A stretch of 64,000 bases of DNA, from the NCBI GenBank assembly GCA_032052615.1, contig DAMBWF010000002.1, positions 547,285-611,284 of the forward strand, in the 5' to 3' direction. A model generated the notes under the pieces. That model ran no database searches. It was given only the letters and a program-made list of their open reading frames with translations, and was not told the origin of the DNA. Below are positions 55,405-63,757 of the stretch, piece by piece. Numbering within the stretch: the first letter of the stretch is position 1; each line of letters opens with the position of its first letter. Position numbers and translations under genes: made by a program. Source of the stretch: Pseudomonas_T sp032052615. GTDB taxonomy: Bacteria > Pseudomonadota > Gammaproteobacteria > Pseudomonadales > Pseudomonadaceae.

Positions 55405-55497
55405 GTACCTTCCACGCGCGCCCTCGCGAGGCGGGGCCGAGCCGGTAGCTTTTCAAGCGCGTTTTTGACGCTGTAGTATCAAGCACTTAGCGGAAGA
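55405..55497 (+). promoter_or_regulatory. CRISPR leader candidate
   Basis: This 93-bp stretch lies between the binding-protein stop and the first repeat, at the end where repeats are identical. It is more AT-rich than its surroundings from 55448 on (CTTTTCAAGCGCG, TTTTTGACG). TTGACG at 55465-55470 is a fair -35 box, with TAGCGG 17 bp on as a poor -10. Short for a type I-E leader. Confidence 0.5.
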
Positions 55498-56138
55498 GTG
55501 TTCCCCGCGTACGCGGGGATGAACCGGTGGCTTTAGCAGCCGGAATATCGAACAACATGTGTTCCCCGCGTACGCGGGGATGAACCGATTTTGGTGGATG
55601 GCCAGGAGTTCGGCGGGGGGTGTTCCCCGCGTACGCGGGGATGAACCGAAGTGGGGCCACGACGAGCTGGCCAGTGACCTGGGTGTTCCCCGCGTACGCG
55701 GGGATGAACCGCCTGGCAGCCTGATCGGGTGACGGCCGTCCGCGTGTTCCCCGCGTACGCGGGGATGAACCGAAAAGCCCAAACATGCCGACGCCGATCA
55801 GCGAGTGTTCCCCGCGTACGCGGGGATGAACCGGGCCCTCGCTACATGCGGCGGGCCCCCGCCGAGTGTTCCCCCGCGTACGCGGGGATGAACCGGTGGC
55901 CCACGAGGGCCTGAGCGGCGTCGGCGGGTGTTCCCCGCGTGCGCGGGGATGAACCGCGTGGAGCGGTTGCCCCCGGTGAGGGTGGAGCGTGTTCCCCACG
56001 TGCGCGGGGATGAACCGTAGGCCAGGCGTTCAGCCACCCAGTTGATGGAGTGTTCCCCACTCAGGCCGGGATGCACCGCGCCTGAGCCGTCCGGCATTGA
56101 CGGCGCAAAGTGTTCCTCGCGTATGCGGGGAGGAGTCA
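55498..56138 (+). CRISPR. Type I-E CRISPR array, 11 repeats and 10 spacers, no cas genes in window
   Basis: The 29-bp repeat begins GTGTTCCCCGCGTACG and ends CGGGGATGAACCG; its core CCCCGCGTACGCGGGG is fully self-complementary. Repeats start at 55498, 55559, 55620, 55683, 55744, 55805, 55866, 55928, 55989, 56050 and 56110. The first six are identical, the seventh has an extra C (30 bp), the eighth and ninth have one and two changes, and the last two are badly decayed. Spacers are 32 nt except the third (34) and tenth (31). Decay at the right end marks it as the old end, so the leader is at left and transcription is on the plus strand. The repeat is of the E. coli/I-E class; Cascade genes must lie elsewhere or be absent. 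Confidence 0.97.
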
Positions 56139-56412
56139 AGAACGGATAGCGGTCGGATCAAATGGAACGGTATTCCCGCGCCGCGAGCATGACCGTCGAC
56201 TGGCTTATGCCCGCCCTGAGGCGTCATGCAACTTCATAGGGCACCGTGGATGAGCCGGCGCTGCGCGAGGGCGTTCGCCATGATCGCCTGTTCGTCCGAA
56301 GTCGGGCCCTCCTTTCTTGTCGCCCAAGCGCGCCTCGCGCCTGGCCATGGTCGCCTTGGGCCGGGCGAGCCCCTACACTGCCCGCTCTCTTTTTCCAGCG
56401 GTAGGAGTGCCC
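56139..56412. other. Gap between the CRISPR array and rarD
   Basis: No gene seen. A fragment GGTATTCCCGCGCCGCGAGCATGACCG (56170-56196) faintly recalls the CRISPR repeat (TTCCCGCG ... ATGACCG) and may be a further decayed copy. CTACACTGCCCGCT at 56380-56393, about 20 bp before the rarD start region, resembles a Pseudomonas -10/start-site context. Confidence 0.35.
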
Positions 56413-57294
56413 GTGTCCAGAGGCGTGGTGTTGTCGGTGAGCGCGTCGGTGCTGTTCGGCGTGATGTATTACCTCACCCGGTTCCTCGCCCCGCTGAGCG
56501 GCGAGCAGGTGTTCGGCTGGCGCATGTTGCTGACCTTCCCCTGTGTCACGCTGTTCATGCTCTACAGCGGCGACTGGGCACGGGCGCGCGCGCTGGCCGG
56601 GCGGGCGCGGCGTCGGCCGGCGCTGATGCTCGGGCTGCTGGCGTCCTCGGCGCTGATCGCGGTGCAGCTCTGGCTGTTCCTCTGGGCGCCCCTGCATGGG
56701 CGGGGGTTACAGGTGTCCCTCGGGTACTTCCTGCTGCCGCTGACGATGATCCTGACCGGCCGGCTGCTCTACGGAGAGCGCCTGTCGCGGCTGCAGGCCC
56801 TGGCCGCCTGCTGCGCCGCCGCCGGAGTCGCCCATGCCTTTTTGCAGGCTGGCCACCTGTCCTGGGAAACGTTGCTGGTGGCCCTGGGCTATCCGGTGTA
56901 TTTCGCCTTGCGCCGGCGGTTGGAGTCGGATCACCTCGGCGGCCTGTGGTTCGACATGCTGCTGATGGCGCCCGTCGCCCTGGGGTTCGTGCTGGCCGAC
57001 GGGACCATGGGCGGTGTCTTCGCCGCGCGGCCGGCGCTGTACCTGCTGGTGCCGCTGCTGGGGTTGGTCAGCGCCTCGGCCCTGGTCTGCTACCTGCTCG
57101 CCAGCCGGGCCCTGCCTTTCAGCCTGTTCGGGCTGCTGGGCTACGTCGAACCGGTGTTGCTGGTGGGCGCCGCGCTGGCCATGGGCGAGGTCATCGCGCC
57201 CGAAGAGTGGTTCACCTACCTGCCGATCTGGCTGGCGGTGGCGCTACTGGTGCTGGAGGGCGCGTGTCACCTGCGGGCCGGGCGCCGCGCCTAG
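56413..57294 (+). CDS. rarD: RarD / EamA-family transporter
   Basis: A 293-aa membrane protein with about ten helices in two EamA halves. It begins SRGVVLSVSASVLFGVMYYLTRFLAPLSGEQVFGWRML, the RarD-type start. Further on are LFLWAPLHGRGLQVSLGYFLLPL (about 95-117) and LLGYVEPVLLVGAALAMGE (about 240-258). GTG 56413, preceded by GTAGGAGTGCCC, fits the family length; the longer ATG start at 56317 adds unrelated sequence. RarD was named for chloramphenicol resistance/permease activity; substrate unknown. Confidence 0.85.
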   Translation: MSRGVVLSVSASVLFGVMYYLTRFLAPLSGEQVFGWRMLLTFPCVTLFMLYSGDWARARALAGRARRRPALMLGLLASSALIAVQLWLFLWAPLHGRGLQVSLGYFLLPLTMILTGRLLYGERLSRLQALAACCAAAGVAHAFLQAGHLSWETLLVALGYPVYFALRRRLESDHLGGLWFDMLLMAPVALGFVLADGTMGGVFAARPALYLLVPLLGLVSASALVCYLLASRALPFSLFGLLGYVEPVLLVGAALAMGEVIAPEEWFTYLPIWLAVALLVLEGACHLRAGRRA

Positions 57295-58082
57295 GCGGCG
57301 TTCCGCGCGAGTGCTTGTTCGGGGTCGCGACGTCGCCCGACCTCTCCGTTCCCGCCGGCGACCTGAAGGGTGCATGGCGAACGAATCCGGCGCGCCTCGT
57401 CGCCCTGTCGAGGCCCACGCCGAGGAGCGGATTGGCTTCCGCCCGGCCGGTCAAGGAGGGCAGGGCGCGCTCGAGTAGGCGATTGGGCATCCTGATGATG
57501 TGTCACCGGCTTTCGGTCGGGGCGGATTCGTCGCGCCGGCGGGGTGATCGAAGGCGGCCATTCCGTAGGAACGGGTCGCCCCCCGGGCGTGACCATCATG
57601 GTCGGCTTGAATCCTCGTCCGATTCTATCGGGTGCCTGGCGGCGCGGTTGCCCCTTTCGTCGCGAGCCGAGGCGGCGCGATCGCCCAGGGCGGCACGCGG
57701 CATGCGGCGCTTCGGCGCATGGGCGCATCCATGGGACGGGGCCGGTGCTCGGCGCGCCGGTCTGGCGGCGCCGATGCGCGCTGTCGGACCGGTACGGCAG
57801 GCGGAAGGGCAGGGCGCATGCCTCGGTCCGGGGGCGGCCTGGCCTAGGTGGGTCGGAGCCGTTTGCCGGCGTGCCGAGGGAGTGACGAGCACGTGTGCGG
57901 GCAAGTCGCGCGTCGGCCTCTTGAGCGCTGGCGGGCGCTTCGGCTTGGGGGCGTGGCAAGCCGGCTGTCGGCGCGGCGCGGTCTGGCATAGAATGCCCCG
58001 CGTTCCGCCAGGCGGCGGAGCGACTTCTTCGGTGCCGGTTCCCTTGGCCTGGCCGAAGCCAACGGGGCGGAGACAGACCGAC
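57295..58082. other. 788-bp gap with no convincing gene
   Basis: Frames here are Arg/Gly/Pro-rich shadows of high GC sequence and differ in character from real genes. CATAGAATGCCCCGCG at 57987-58002 looks like a -10 and start-site region for the following membrane-protein gene. Nothing else is recognised. Confidence 0.45.
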
Positions 58083-59543
58083 ATGTCAGACACGACGCGC
58101 GCGCATCGCCTATTCGACGCCCTGGCTTGGCTGGCGTACGGGCTGGCGGTGCTGAAGATGGCCGTCGTGGTGTTCGCCCGTCCGGTGTTCGGCTATGCCA
58201 ACAGCTACGATTTTCTGCGCCAGTCCGCCTGTACCGGCCTCTGGCAGGCCGTGGCGGGCGTGCACAAGTACGAGGCCAGCTACCGCTCCACCGCGCCCCA
58301 TCTGCTCTACGACGGCGAGAAGCTGCCCGCCTTTTGCCTGTTTTCCAGCGATAACCTGTTCCCCTGGCTGGCCGGTGCGTTCCATGACGTGGGCGACACG
58401 CTGGACTGGGCCTGGATCGCCTGGCCGAAGCTGCTGCTGGTGGCCGTGCCCGCCGCGTTGCTGCTGGCGCGCATGACGCCCGGGCTGCGGCTGACCGGCG
58501 CCAGCGCGTTCCTGCTGATCTTCGGCGACCCCGCCTACCTCGGTTACGTGAACACGCTCTATACGGATTTCTCGGTGATCGGCGCGGCCGTGCTGCTGGC
58601 CCTGGCGGTCGCCAGCCGGATGGCCCGGAGCGGGTCGCCGGACCGATCGACCCACGTCATCGCCCTGCTGGCCCTGGGTTGGCTGGGAGCCAGCAAGCTG
58701 CAATATGCCTTTCTCGCCTGCCTGGCGGGGTTGCTCTATGCCGGATGGTGGGCGGCCCGCCGCCGCGGTCGGCTGGCGCTGGCGGTGGCGCTGATCGGTT
58801 GCTCGGGGCCCGTGGCCTACCTCTCGATCAACGGCCTGCTCAACGACCAGTTGCAGGCGTTTCGCCAAGTCAATCGCATCGACACCGTATTCGGCGCGGT
58901 GCTGCCGGCGGCCCCCGATCCGGCGCGCGCCCTGGCCAGCCTGGAGTTGTCGCCGAGCTGCCAGGAGCTGATCGGTAAATCCTGGTACGTTGCCGACGGT
59001 CCTCGCCAGCGTCCGTGCGAAGGCCTCGACGCGGTGGGCTATCGGCATTTGCTGGGGCTGTTCCTCGACCAGCCGGCGACCTTCTTCCAGCCGCTGGCCG
59101 AGGGACTGCGCCAGGCGCGACCCCTTTACCCGACCTACCTGGCCAACCGCCAGGGCCTCGATGGGTTCGTGCCCGATCCCTCGTGGCTGGCCCGGCGAAC
59201 CGCCGCGTCCCACTACCTGGCCCAGGTTCCCGAGCCGCTGTACCTGGCCCTCTTCCCCCTGAGCCTGGCACTCGGCGGGGCGGCGGTCCTGGGGCTGGCG
59301 CTGTGGAGCGACCGGCTGGGCGGAAACGGGCGCGGCGCGGGGGCGTTGATCGGGTTCGGCGGCCTGTATGCCGGCTACGCCATGGGCTCGTCGGTGTTCG
59401 GCGATGGCTACATCGAAGTGCAGAAACATACCGCCCTGTATGGCGTCGGATTGTTCCTGCAATGCGCGGCGGGGTTCGCCATCGTGATGGCCTGGCTTGA
59501 GCGGCGGTCGCGAAGCGCGACCCGGGCCGTCCCTTTCACCTGA
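58083..59543 (+). CDS. Polytopic membrane protein of unknown function (possible GT-C type glycosyltransferase)
   Basis: A 486-aa protein with about nine or ten hydrophobic helices (e.g. LAYGLAVLKMAVVVFA, LLLVAVPAALLLARM, VIGAAVLLALAVA, LYLALFPLSLALGGAAVLGLAL). A large hydrophilic section follows the sixth or so helix (about 260-380), and a conserved-looking FGDPAYLGYVNTLYTDFSVIGA lies at about 147-168. The layout of loops with acidic residues after the first helices, and the adjacency to a glycosyltransferase gene (14-bp gap), suggest a membrane glycosyltransferase or glycan translocation step. That is inference; I do not recognise the family. Start ATG 58083. Confidence 0.7.
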   Translation: MSDTTRAHRLFDALAWLAYGLAVLKMAVVVFARPVFGYANSYDFLRQSACTGLWQAVAGVHKYEASYRSTAPHLLYDGEKLPAFCLFSSDNLFPWLAGAFHDVGDTLDWAWIAWPKLLLVAVPAALLLARMTPGLRLTGASAFLLIFGDPAYLGYVNTLYTDFSVIGAAVLLALAVASRMARSGSPDRSTHVIALLALGWLGASKLQYAFLACLAGLLYAGWWAARRRGRLALAVALIGCSGPVAYLSINGLLNDQLQAFRQVNRIDTVFGAVLPAAPDPARALASLELSPSCQELIGKSWYVADGPRQRPCEGLDAVGYRHLLGLFLDQPATFFQPLAEGLRQARPLYPTYLANRQGLDGFVPDPSWLARRTAASHYLAQVPEPLYLALFPLSLALGGAAVLGLALWSDRLGGNGRGAGALIGFGGLYAGYAMGSSVFGDGYIEVQKHTALYGVGLFLQCAAGFAIVMAWLERRSRSATRAVPFT

Positions 59544-59557
59544 CGTTTGGAGCGGTC

Positions 59558-61747
59558 TTGTCGGAATCCATCACTTCACGGGTCCGCCCGGCCCAGCCCA
59601 CCGTCGCCGTGGTGGTGCCGGTCTATTCGGGCCTGGAGCAGACCCAGCGCTGCCTGGACAGTCTGCTCGCCGATACGCCGCGCGACGTGCGGCGCGAGGT
59701 GCTGGTGGTCAACGACGCCAGCCCCGACCCGCGCCTGGCCGAGTGGATCCGGGCGCAGGCGGCGCGGGGACGCTTTACGCTGATCGAGCAGCCGACCAAC
59801 CTGGGGTTCCCCTCGACGGTCAACCGGGCCCTCCAGTATCTGGACGCCAGCGAGTGGGCCGAAGCCGACGTGGTCCTGCTCAACGCCGACACCCGGGTTC
59901 CTCCTGGCTGGCTGGACAAGTTGCATCGGGCGGCGCGGTCGCGGCCGGCGGTGGGCACCGTCACGCCCTTTTCCAACAACGCGAGCATCTGCAGCGTGCC
60001 CTTCGCCGACGGCTGCCTGGGCGATCCGCTGCTAGACGTGGCCGTGCTGGATGCCGCCGCGGCGCGCGCCAACCCGGCGATGACCCTGGAGCTGCCCACC
60101 GGGGTCGGCTTTTGCCTCTATATAAGGAAAGACTGCCTGCGGGCGGTGGGGACATTCGATGTGACGGCCTTCGGGCGGGGCTATGGCGAGGAGACCGATT
60201 TCTGCCGCCGCGCGCGTAAGGCCGGCTTCGTGCACCTGCTGGCCTGCGATACCTATGTCTACCACGAGGGGCAGGTGAGTTTCGGTGCGACGGAGGGCGA
60301 CCAGCGCCGGGTGCGCGCGGAGGCGTTGATCCACCGTCGCCATCCGGACTACCCGGGCGAGCTGCTGCGCTGGCTGCGCCAGGACCCTGCGGGGCCGGCG
60401 CGGATGGCCCTGGCGTTGGAGATCATGCGACGCGGCGATCGTCCGGTGATCGCAATGGTCACCCATCGCCTCGGGGGCGGGGTCGAGCGGCACGTTCGGG
60501 AGCTGGATGCCTACCTGCGCGGGCATGCCTGGGTATTGGCGTTGCGCCCGGGCGCGCGCGCCGGCGCGGTCGAGCTTTCCGTAAGGGGCGAGCGTCTGTC
60601 CTTCGCCTTGCCAGGCGAGGGGGATGCCCTGGTCGCGGTGCTGCGCGCCGCGGGCACGGATCGCCTTCATATCCACCACGCCGTTGGGTTGCCGACGACG
60701 CTCTGGCCGCTGCTGGAGCGGTTGGGCGTTCCCCATGACTTGACCCTGCATGATTACGCCATCGTCAACGGCAATCCCACCTTGACCACCCGTGCCGGCC
60801 GTTTCGATCCGTCCCTCGATCCGAGCCGGGCGGACGACCAGGCCGATCCCCGGTTGGCCGGCATTCTGCAGGCGGTGGCGAGGCACGCCGCCCGCCGCAT
60901 CGTGCCCAGCGCGGAGCCGGGCCGGATTCTTCAGCGGGCGCTGCCCTGGCTCGATACCGATGCGCACCCGCACCCCGACCGCGAGACTTTTGGTCCCTAC
61001 CCCTTCCCCTCGGCGCCCGCGTTGGGGGCCACGGAACCGCTGCGAGTGCTGTGCCTGGGCGCGCTGGGGCGGGAGAAAGGGGTCGAGACTCTGCGTGACG
61101 TGGCGCGCCTGGCCCGGCGTCGTGGTTTGCCCCTGGCGTTCGTGCTGATCGGGTCGGCCCACGTTCCGCTCGGGCGGACGGTGGCGCAACGGGGTCCTTA
61201 TCGCGATGAGGCCCTGGCGGGGCTCATCCAGCGGGAAAAGCCTCACTTGGCCTGGTTCCCCGTACACTGGCCGGAAACCTGGAGCTATACCCTGAGTGCC
61301 GCCCTGGAGATGGGGTTGCCGGTGGCAGCCACCGACCTGGGCGCCTTCCATGACCGGCTGGCGGGCAGGCCGCTATCCTGGCTATTGGCCCATCCGCTGA
61401 CAGCGGAGCAGTGGCTGGACGTTCTGATGGACATACGGGAACGGCTATCGGGCGGTCGGCCCGGGTCTCAACTCGAGCCGCAGCCCGAGCCGGCCGGCTT
61501 CTATCGCCAAGACTATCTGGCGTTCGCGCGCCAACGACATGAAACCCCTTCGGGCCTGAGCAAGGCGCTGCTCGGGCGGCATCTTCTTTCCTTTTATAGA
61601 CAGGGAGAGAGGGGGCGTCGTCCTTGGTTACTGAGTCTGGCGCTGCGAGTGCGCGAATGGCCGCTGCTGGGGGGCTTGCTCGGCCGTATTCCCTATCCAC
61701 TCCAGCGCCGCCTGAAGCGCCTGCTCTCCAGACAGCCCCTGCATTAA
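59558..61747 (+). CDS. Two-domain glycosyltransferase (GT2 + GT4 fusion)
   Basis: A 729-aa cytoplasmic protein. The N-terminal GT-A domain (about 12-250) has TVAVVVPVYSGLEQTQRCLDSLL, EVLVVNDASPDPRL, a D-x-D-like VVLLNADTRVPPGWL, and GYGEETDFCRRARKAGF. The C-terminal GT-B domain (about 295-640) has MVTHRLGGGVERHVREL, LRVLCLGALGREKGVETL and SYTLSAALEMGLPVAATDLGAF with the E-x7-type nucleotide-sugar site. The start is TTG 59558, with GGAG 7 nt upstream; no better start exists before the GT-A domain. Such fusions build surface polysaccharide or glycosylate proteins. It follows the membrane protein gene closely. Confidence 0.88.
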   Translation: MSESITSRVRPAQPTVAVVVPVYSGLEQTQRCLDSLLADTPRDVRREVLVVNDASPDPRLAEWIRAQAARGRFTLIEQPTNLGFPSTVNRALQYLDASEWAEADVVLLNADTRVPPGWLDKLHRAARSRPAVGTVTPFSNNASICSVPFADGCLGDPLLDVAVLDAAAARANPAMTLELPTGVGFCLYIRKDCLRAVGTFDVTAFGRGYGEETDFCRRARKAGFVHLLACDTYVYHEGQVSFGATEGDQRRVRAEALIHRRHPDYPGELLRWLRQDPAGPARMALALEIMRRGDRPVIAMVTHRLGGGVERHVRELDAYLRGHAWVLALRPGARAGAVELSVRGERLSFALPGEGDALVAVLRAAGTDRLHIHHAVGLPTTLWPLLERLGVPHDLTLHDYAIVNGNPTLTTRAGRFDPSLDPSRADDQADPRLAGILQAVARHAARRIVPSAEPGRILQRALPWLDTDAHPHPDRETFGPYPFPSAPALGATEPLRVLCLGALGREKGVETLRDVARLARRRGLPLAFVLIGSAHVPLGRTVAQRGPYRDEALAGLIQREKPHLAWFPVHWPETWSYTLSAALEMGLPVAATDLGAFHDRLAGRPLSWLLAHPLTAEQWLDVLMDIRERLSGGRPGSQLEPQPEPAGFYRQDYLAFARQRHETPSGLSKALLGRHLLSFYRQGERGRRPWLLSLALRVREWPLLGGLLGRIPYPLQRRLKRLLSRQPLH

Positions 61748-61879
61748 GACCACCAAGCTGGTCATGCCGCTTTCTTCTAAAAAACCCGAAAGGCCGCTTG
61801 TGCTTGTTTCAGGGTTATACATATACTAAAGATGCTCCATAGCAGTAGCAGCAGATAGCTTCTATGTCGCGTGTTGGTT

Positions 61880-61923
61880 GGGGGCTTAGCCTGTTGGATG
61901 GAAATCTGGCCGGCTAAGCCCCC
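61880..61923. terminator. Strong 12-bp inverted repeat (terminator-like)
   Basis: GGGGGCTTAGCC (61880-61891) and GGCTAAGCCCCC (61912-61923) are perfectly complementary with a 20-nt loop; GATTTATTTGGGG follows. It could end the glycosyltransferase transcript or act as an RNA or protein site. Confidence 0.5.
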
Positions 61924-62028
61924 GATTTATTTGGGGAGCCCTGCTGCGAGGCTTGCGCCCGACACCGGGATGGTGAGGCAACAGAGAGCAAGAGTGGGGC
62001 CGGAGAGGCTCGCACCATTTCGCGAAAA

Positions 62029-62058
62029 TTGACGTAACCGCGCAATTTCTCGTAAATT
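62029..62058 (+). promoter_or_regulatory. Promoter of the exported protein gene
   Basis: TTGACG (62029-62034), an 18-bp spacer and TAAATT (62053-62058) stand about 115 bp before ATG 62179, giving a long leader. Confidence 0.6.
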
Positions 62059-62178
62059 ATTCCTGGCATAGGCTTGCAATGGCGTGGAGTGCTGGATAGC
62101 ATGGCTCTGCGCTTTGTGAGCAAACCTGCGATAAGCTGTTCAACACGTTACATACAAGCTGAAAAGGAATCTCTGCAA

Positions 62179-63585
62179 ATGAAAAAGTCTTTGCCGAAGG
62201 CAATTGCACTTGCTGCTAGCCTGGGTGCTGCAGCCTCCGCTCACGCGGTCAACCATAACCCGGAAGGTCTGGGTCAGGTTCTGCTGTATCCGATCTATTC
62301 CGTTGAGAATGGCAACTCTACTGCTGTTCACGTAACCAACACTACCGCTGAATATAAGGCGGTTAAAGTGCGTTTCCTGGAAGGCATGAACTCGCAAGAG
62401 GTCCTCGACTTCAACCTGTACCTGTCTCCCTACGACGTCTGGACTGGTGTTGTTACCCGTACTGATGCTGGCGCTAAGCTGGCTACCAGCGATACTTCCT
62501 GCACCGCAGGTACTGTTGGTACTACTGGTCGTGACTTCCGTGAGACTCTGTTCTCCACCTCCGTCCCGGCTGAGAAGGTGAAAACCGCTGATCGTACCCG
62601 CGTTGGTCATATCGAAGTGATCGAGATGGGTGTCATTGATCGTGCTAGCGTAGACGCGAATGTGGTTGCTGCGCGTAATGCAATTCTGCACACCAATGGC
62701 GTTCCGGGTGATTGTGGTGTGATCCGTGCTGCTTGGCAGCCCAATGGTTTCTGGCGTGCTAACCCGGGTCTGGGTATGCTGGCTCCGACCGGCGGTCTGT
62801 ACGGTTCCGCTACTCTGGTTAACGTAGACGCCGGTAGCGAAATTGCCGCTGACGCTGTCGCTCTGGATAACTGGAGTACCACTCAGGTTCACGCTCTGCC
62901 GGGTGACGAAGCTCCGACTCTGAACGCTGGTGACCCGGTTGCTACCTTCAAAGATGGTACCGATGCAGCCTTTGCTACTGGCTGGGATGCTGTCAGCGCT
63001 GTGCTGATGAAGCAAAACTTGCAGAATGACTTTGTTAACGGTGCTGGCCTGAACGGTACTACTGACCTGGTCATTACGTTCCCGACCAAGCGTCACTACG
63101 TTAACCAAGGCTTCAATGGTGCAACTCCGAACCCGGCTCTGCCACCGTTCACCGCACCTTGGGCTCCGGCTGACAGCTCTGCTTGTGAAGCTATCGGTAT
63201 CTCCTTCTATGATCGTGAAGAGCGTGAGAATCTGGTTGAAGATGACCAAATCTCTCCGGCTCCGGCTGTTCCGGGCTTGGCCCTTTGCCATGAAACCAAC
63301 GTTTTGGGCGTAGGCAACAGCGGTCTTCTGGGCGGCGCATACGTTCGCAATAACGTTACCATTCAGAACGGCTTCGAAACTGGTTGGGTCCGTGTTGACT
63401 TCACTAACCCCAACCAATCTCTGACCCCGACTGGTGGTACCGTTGCTACCCCGCTGCTCGGCTTGCCTGCCATCGGCTTCGCGGCTATTAACGTTGTTAA
63501 TGGTGACGTAGGCGGTCTGCTGTCCAACTACAGTGCGACCTACCTGCACAAAGCTACCACTAGCCGCGATCGCAACGCGCTCTAA
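62179..63585 (+). CDS. Abundant-type exported/surface protein of unknown function
   Basis: A 468-aa protein with a clear signal peptide (MKKSLPKAIALAASLGAAASAHA). The mature part opens with GLGQVLLYPIYSVENGNSTAV and AVKVRFLEGMNSQEVLDFNLYLSPYDVW, and is Thr/Asn/Val-rich with few Lys. I chose ATG 62179, with AAAAGGAA just upstream; the 35 residues before it in frame are noncoding-like. Codons end overwhelmingly in T (GCT, GGT, CGT, GTT, ACT) with CTG for Leu and AAC for Asn, as in highly expressed Pseudomonas genes, unlike every neighbour. It has its own promoter and terminator. It may be an S-layer-like or outer-surface protein; no named family is recognised. Confidence 0.85.
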   Translation: MKKSLPKAIALAASLGAAASAHAVNHNPEGLGQVLLYPIYSVENGNSTAVHVTNTTAEYKAVKVRFLEGMNSQEVLDFNLYLSPYDVWTGVVTRTDAGAKLATSDTSCTAGTVGTTGRDFRETLFSTSVPAEKVKTADRTRVGHIEVIEMGVIDRASVDANVVAARNAILHTNGVPGDCGVIRAAWQPNGFWRANPGLGMLAPTGGLYGSATLVNVDAGSEIAADAVALDNWSTTQVHALPGDEAPTLNAGDPVATFKDGTDAAFATGWDAVSAVLMKQNLQNDFVNGAGLNGTTDLVITFPTKRHYVNQGFNGATPNPALPPFTAPWAPADSSACEAIGISFYDREERENLVEDDQISPAPAVPGLALCHETNVLGVGNSGLLGGAYVRNNVTIQNGFETGWVRVDFTNPNQSLTPTGGTVATPLLGLPAIGFAAINVVNGDVGGLLSNYSATYLHKATTSRDRNAL

Positions 63586-63597
63586 GCTACGTGGAAT

Positions 63598-63625
63598 AAA
63601 AAAGGCCTGCTTGCAGGCCTTTTTT
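63598..63625 (+). terminator. Rho-independent terminator after the exported protein gene
   Basis: AAAAAAGGCCTGC-TT-GCAGGCCTTTTTT is followed by more T residues and starts 12 bp after the stop. Confidence 0.93.
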
Positions 63626-63757
63626 TATTACGATGAAAATGTGTTGAACTTGGCAGATGTTTTATTGTTTTGCGGAGAAATGTGTCCTATCCTTTGAGGA
63701 GGCCCCTTGGTTAAGTTTTATTGGAGAGGGGTGTTTCGTTCTCAGAGGTAGACCCAT

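Larger units (their letters stand above)
61748..62178. other. 431-bp AT-richer gap before the surface-protein gene
   Basis: No gene seen. Base composition changes here from about 70% GC to a much more AT-rich sequence that continues to the end of the window. It holds a 12-bp perfect inverted repeat and a promoter, listed separately. Confidence 0.6.

Noticed and set aside
55453..56139. Minus-strand frames with repeated HPRVRGEH / PAYAGNT / SSPRTRG peptides
   Set aside because: These are translations of the CRISPR repeats; such peptides are a known false-protein pattern from I-E arrays.
56226..58082. Plus-strand extension of the membrane-protein gene to 1105 aa
   Set aside because: The extension is out of frame over rarD and Arg-rich. 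ATG 58083 begins a normal membrane protein.
57295..58082. Small frames of 60-165 codons on both strands
   Set aside because: All are Arg/Pro/Gly-rich, mutually overlapping, without ribosome sites or recognisable features.
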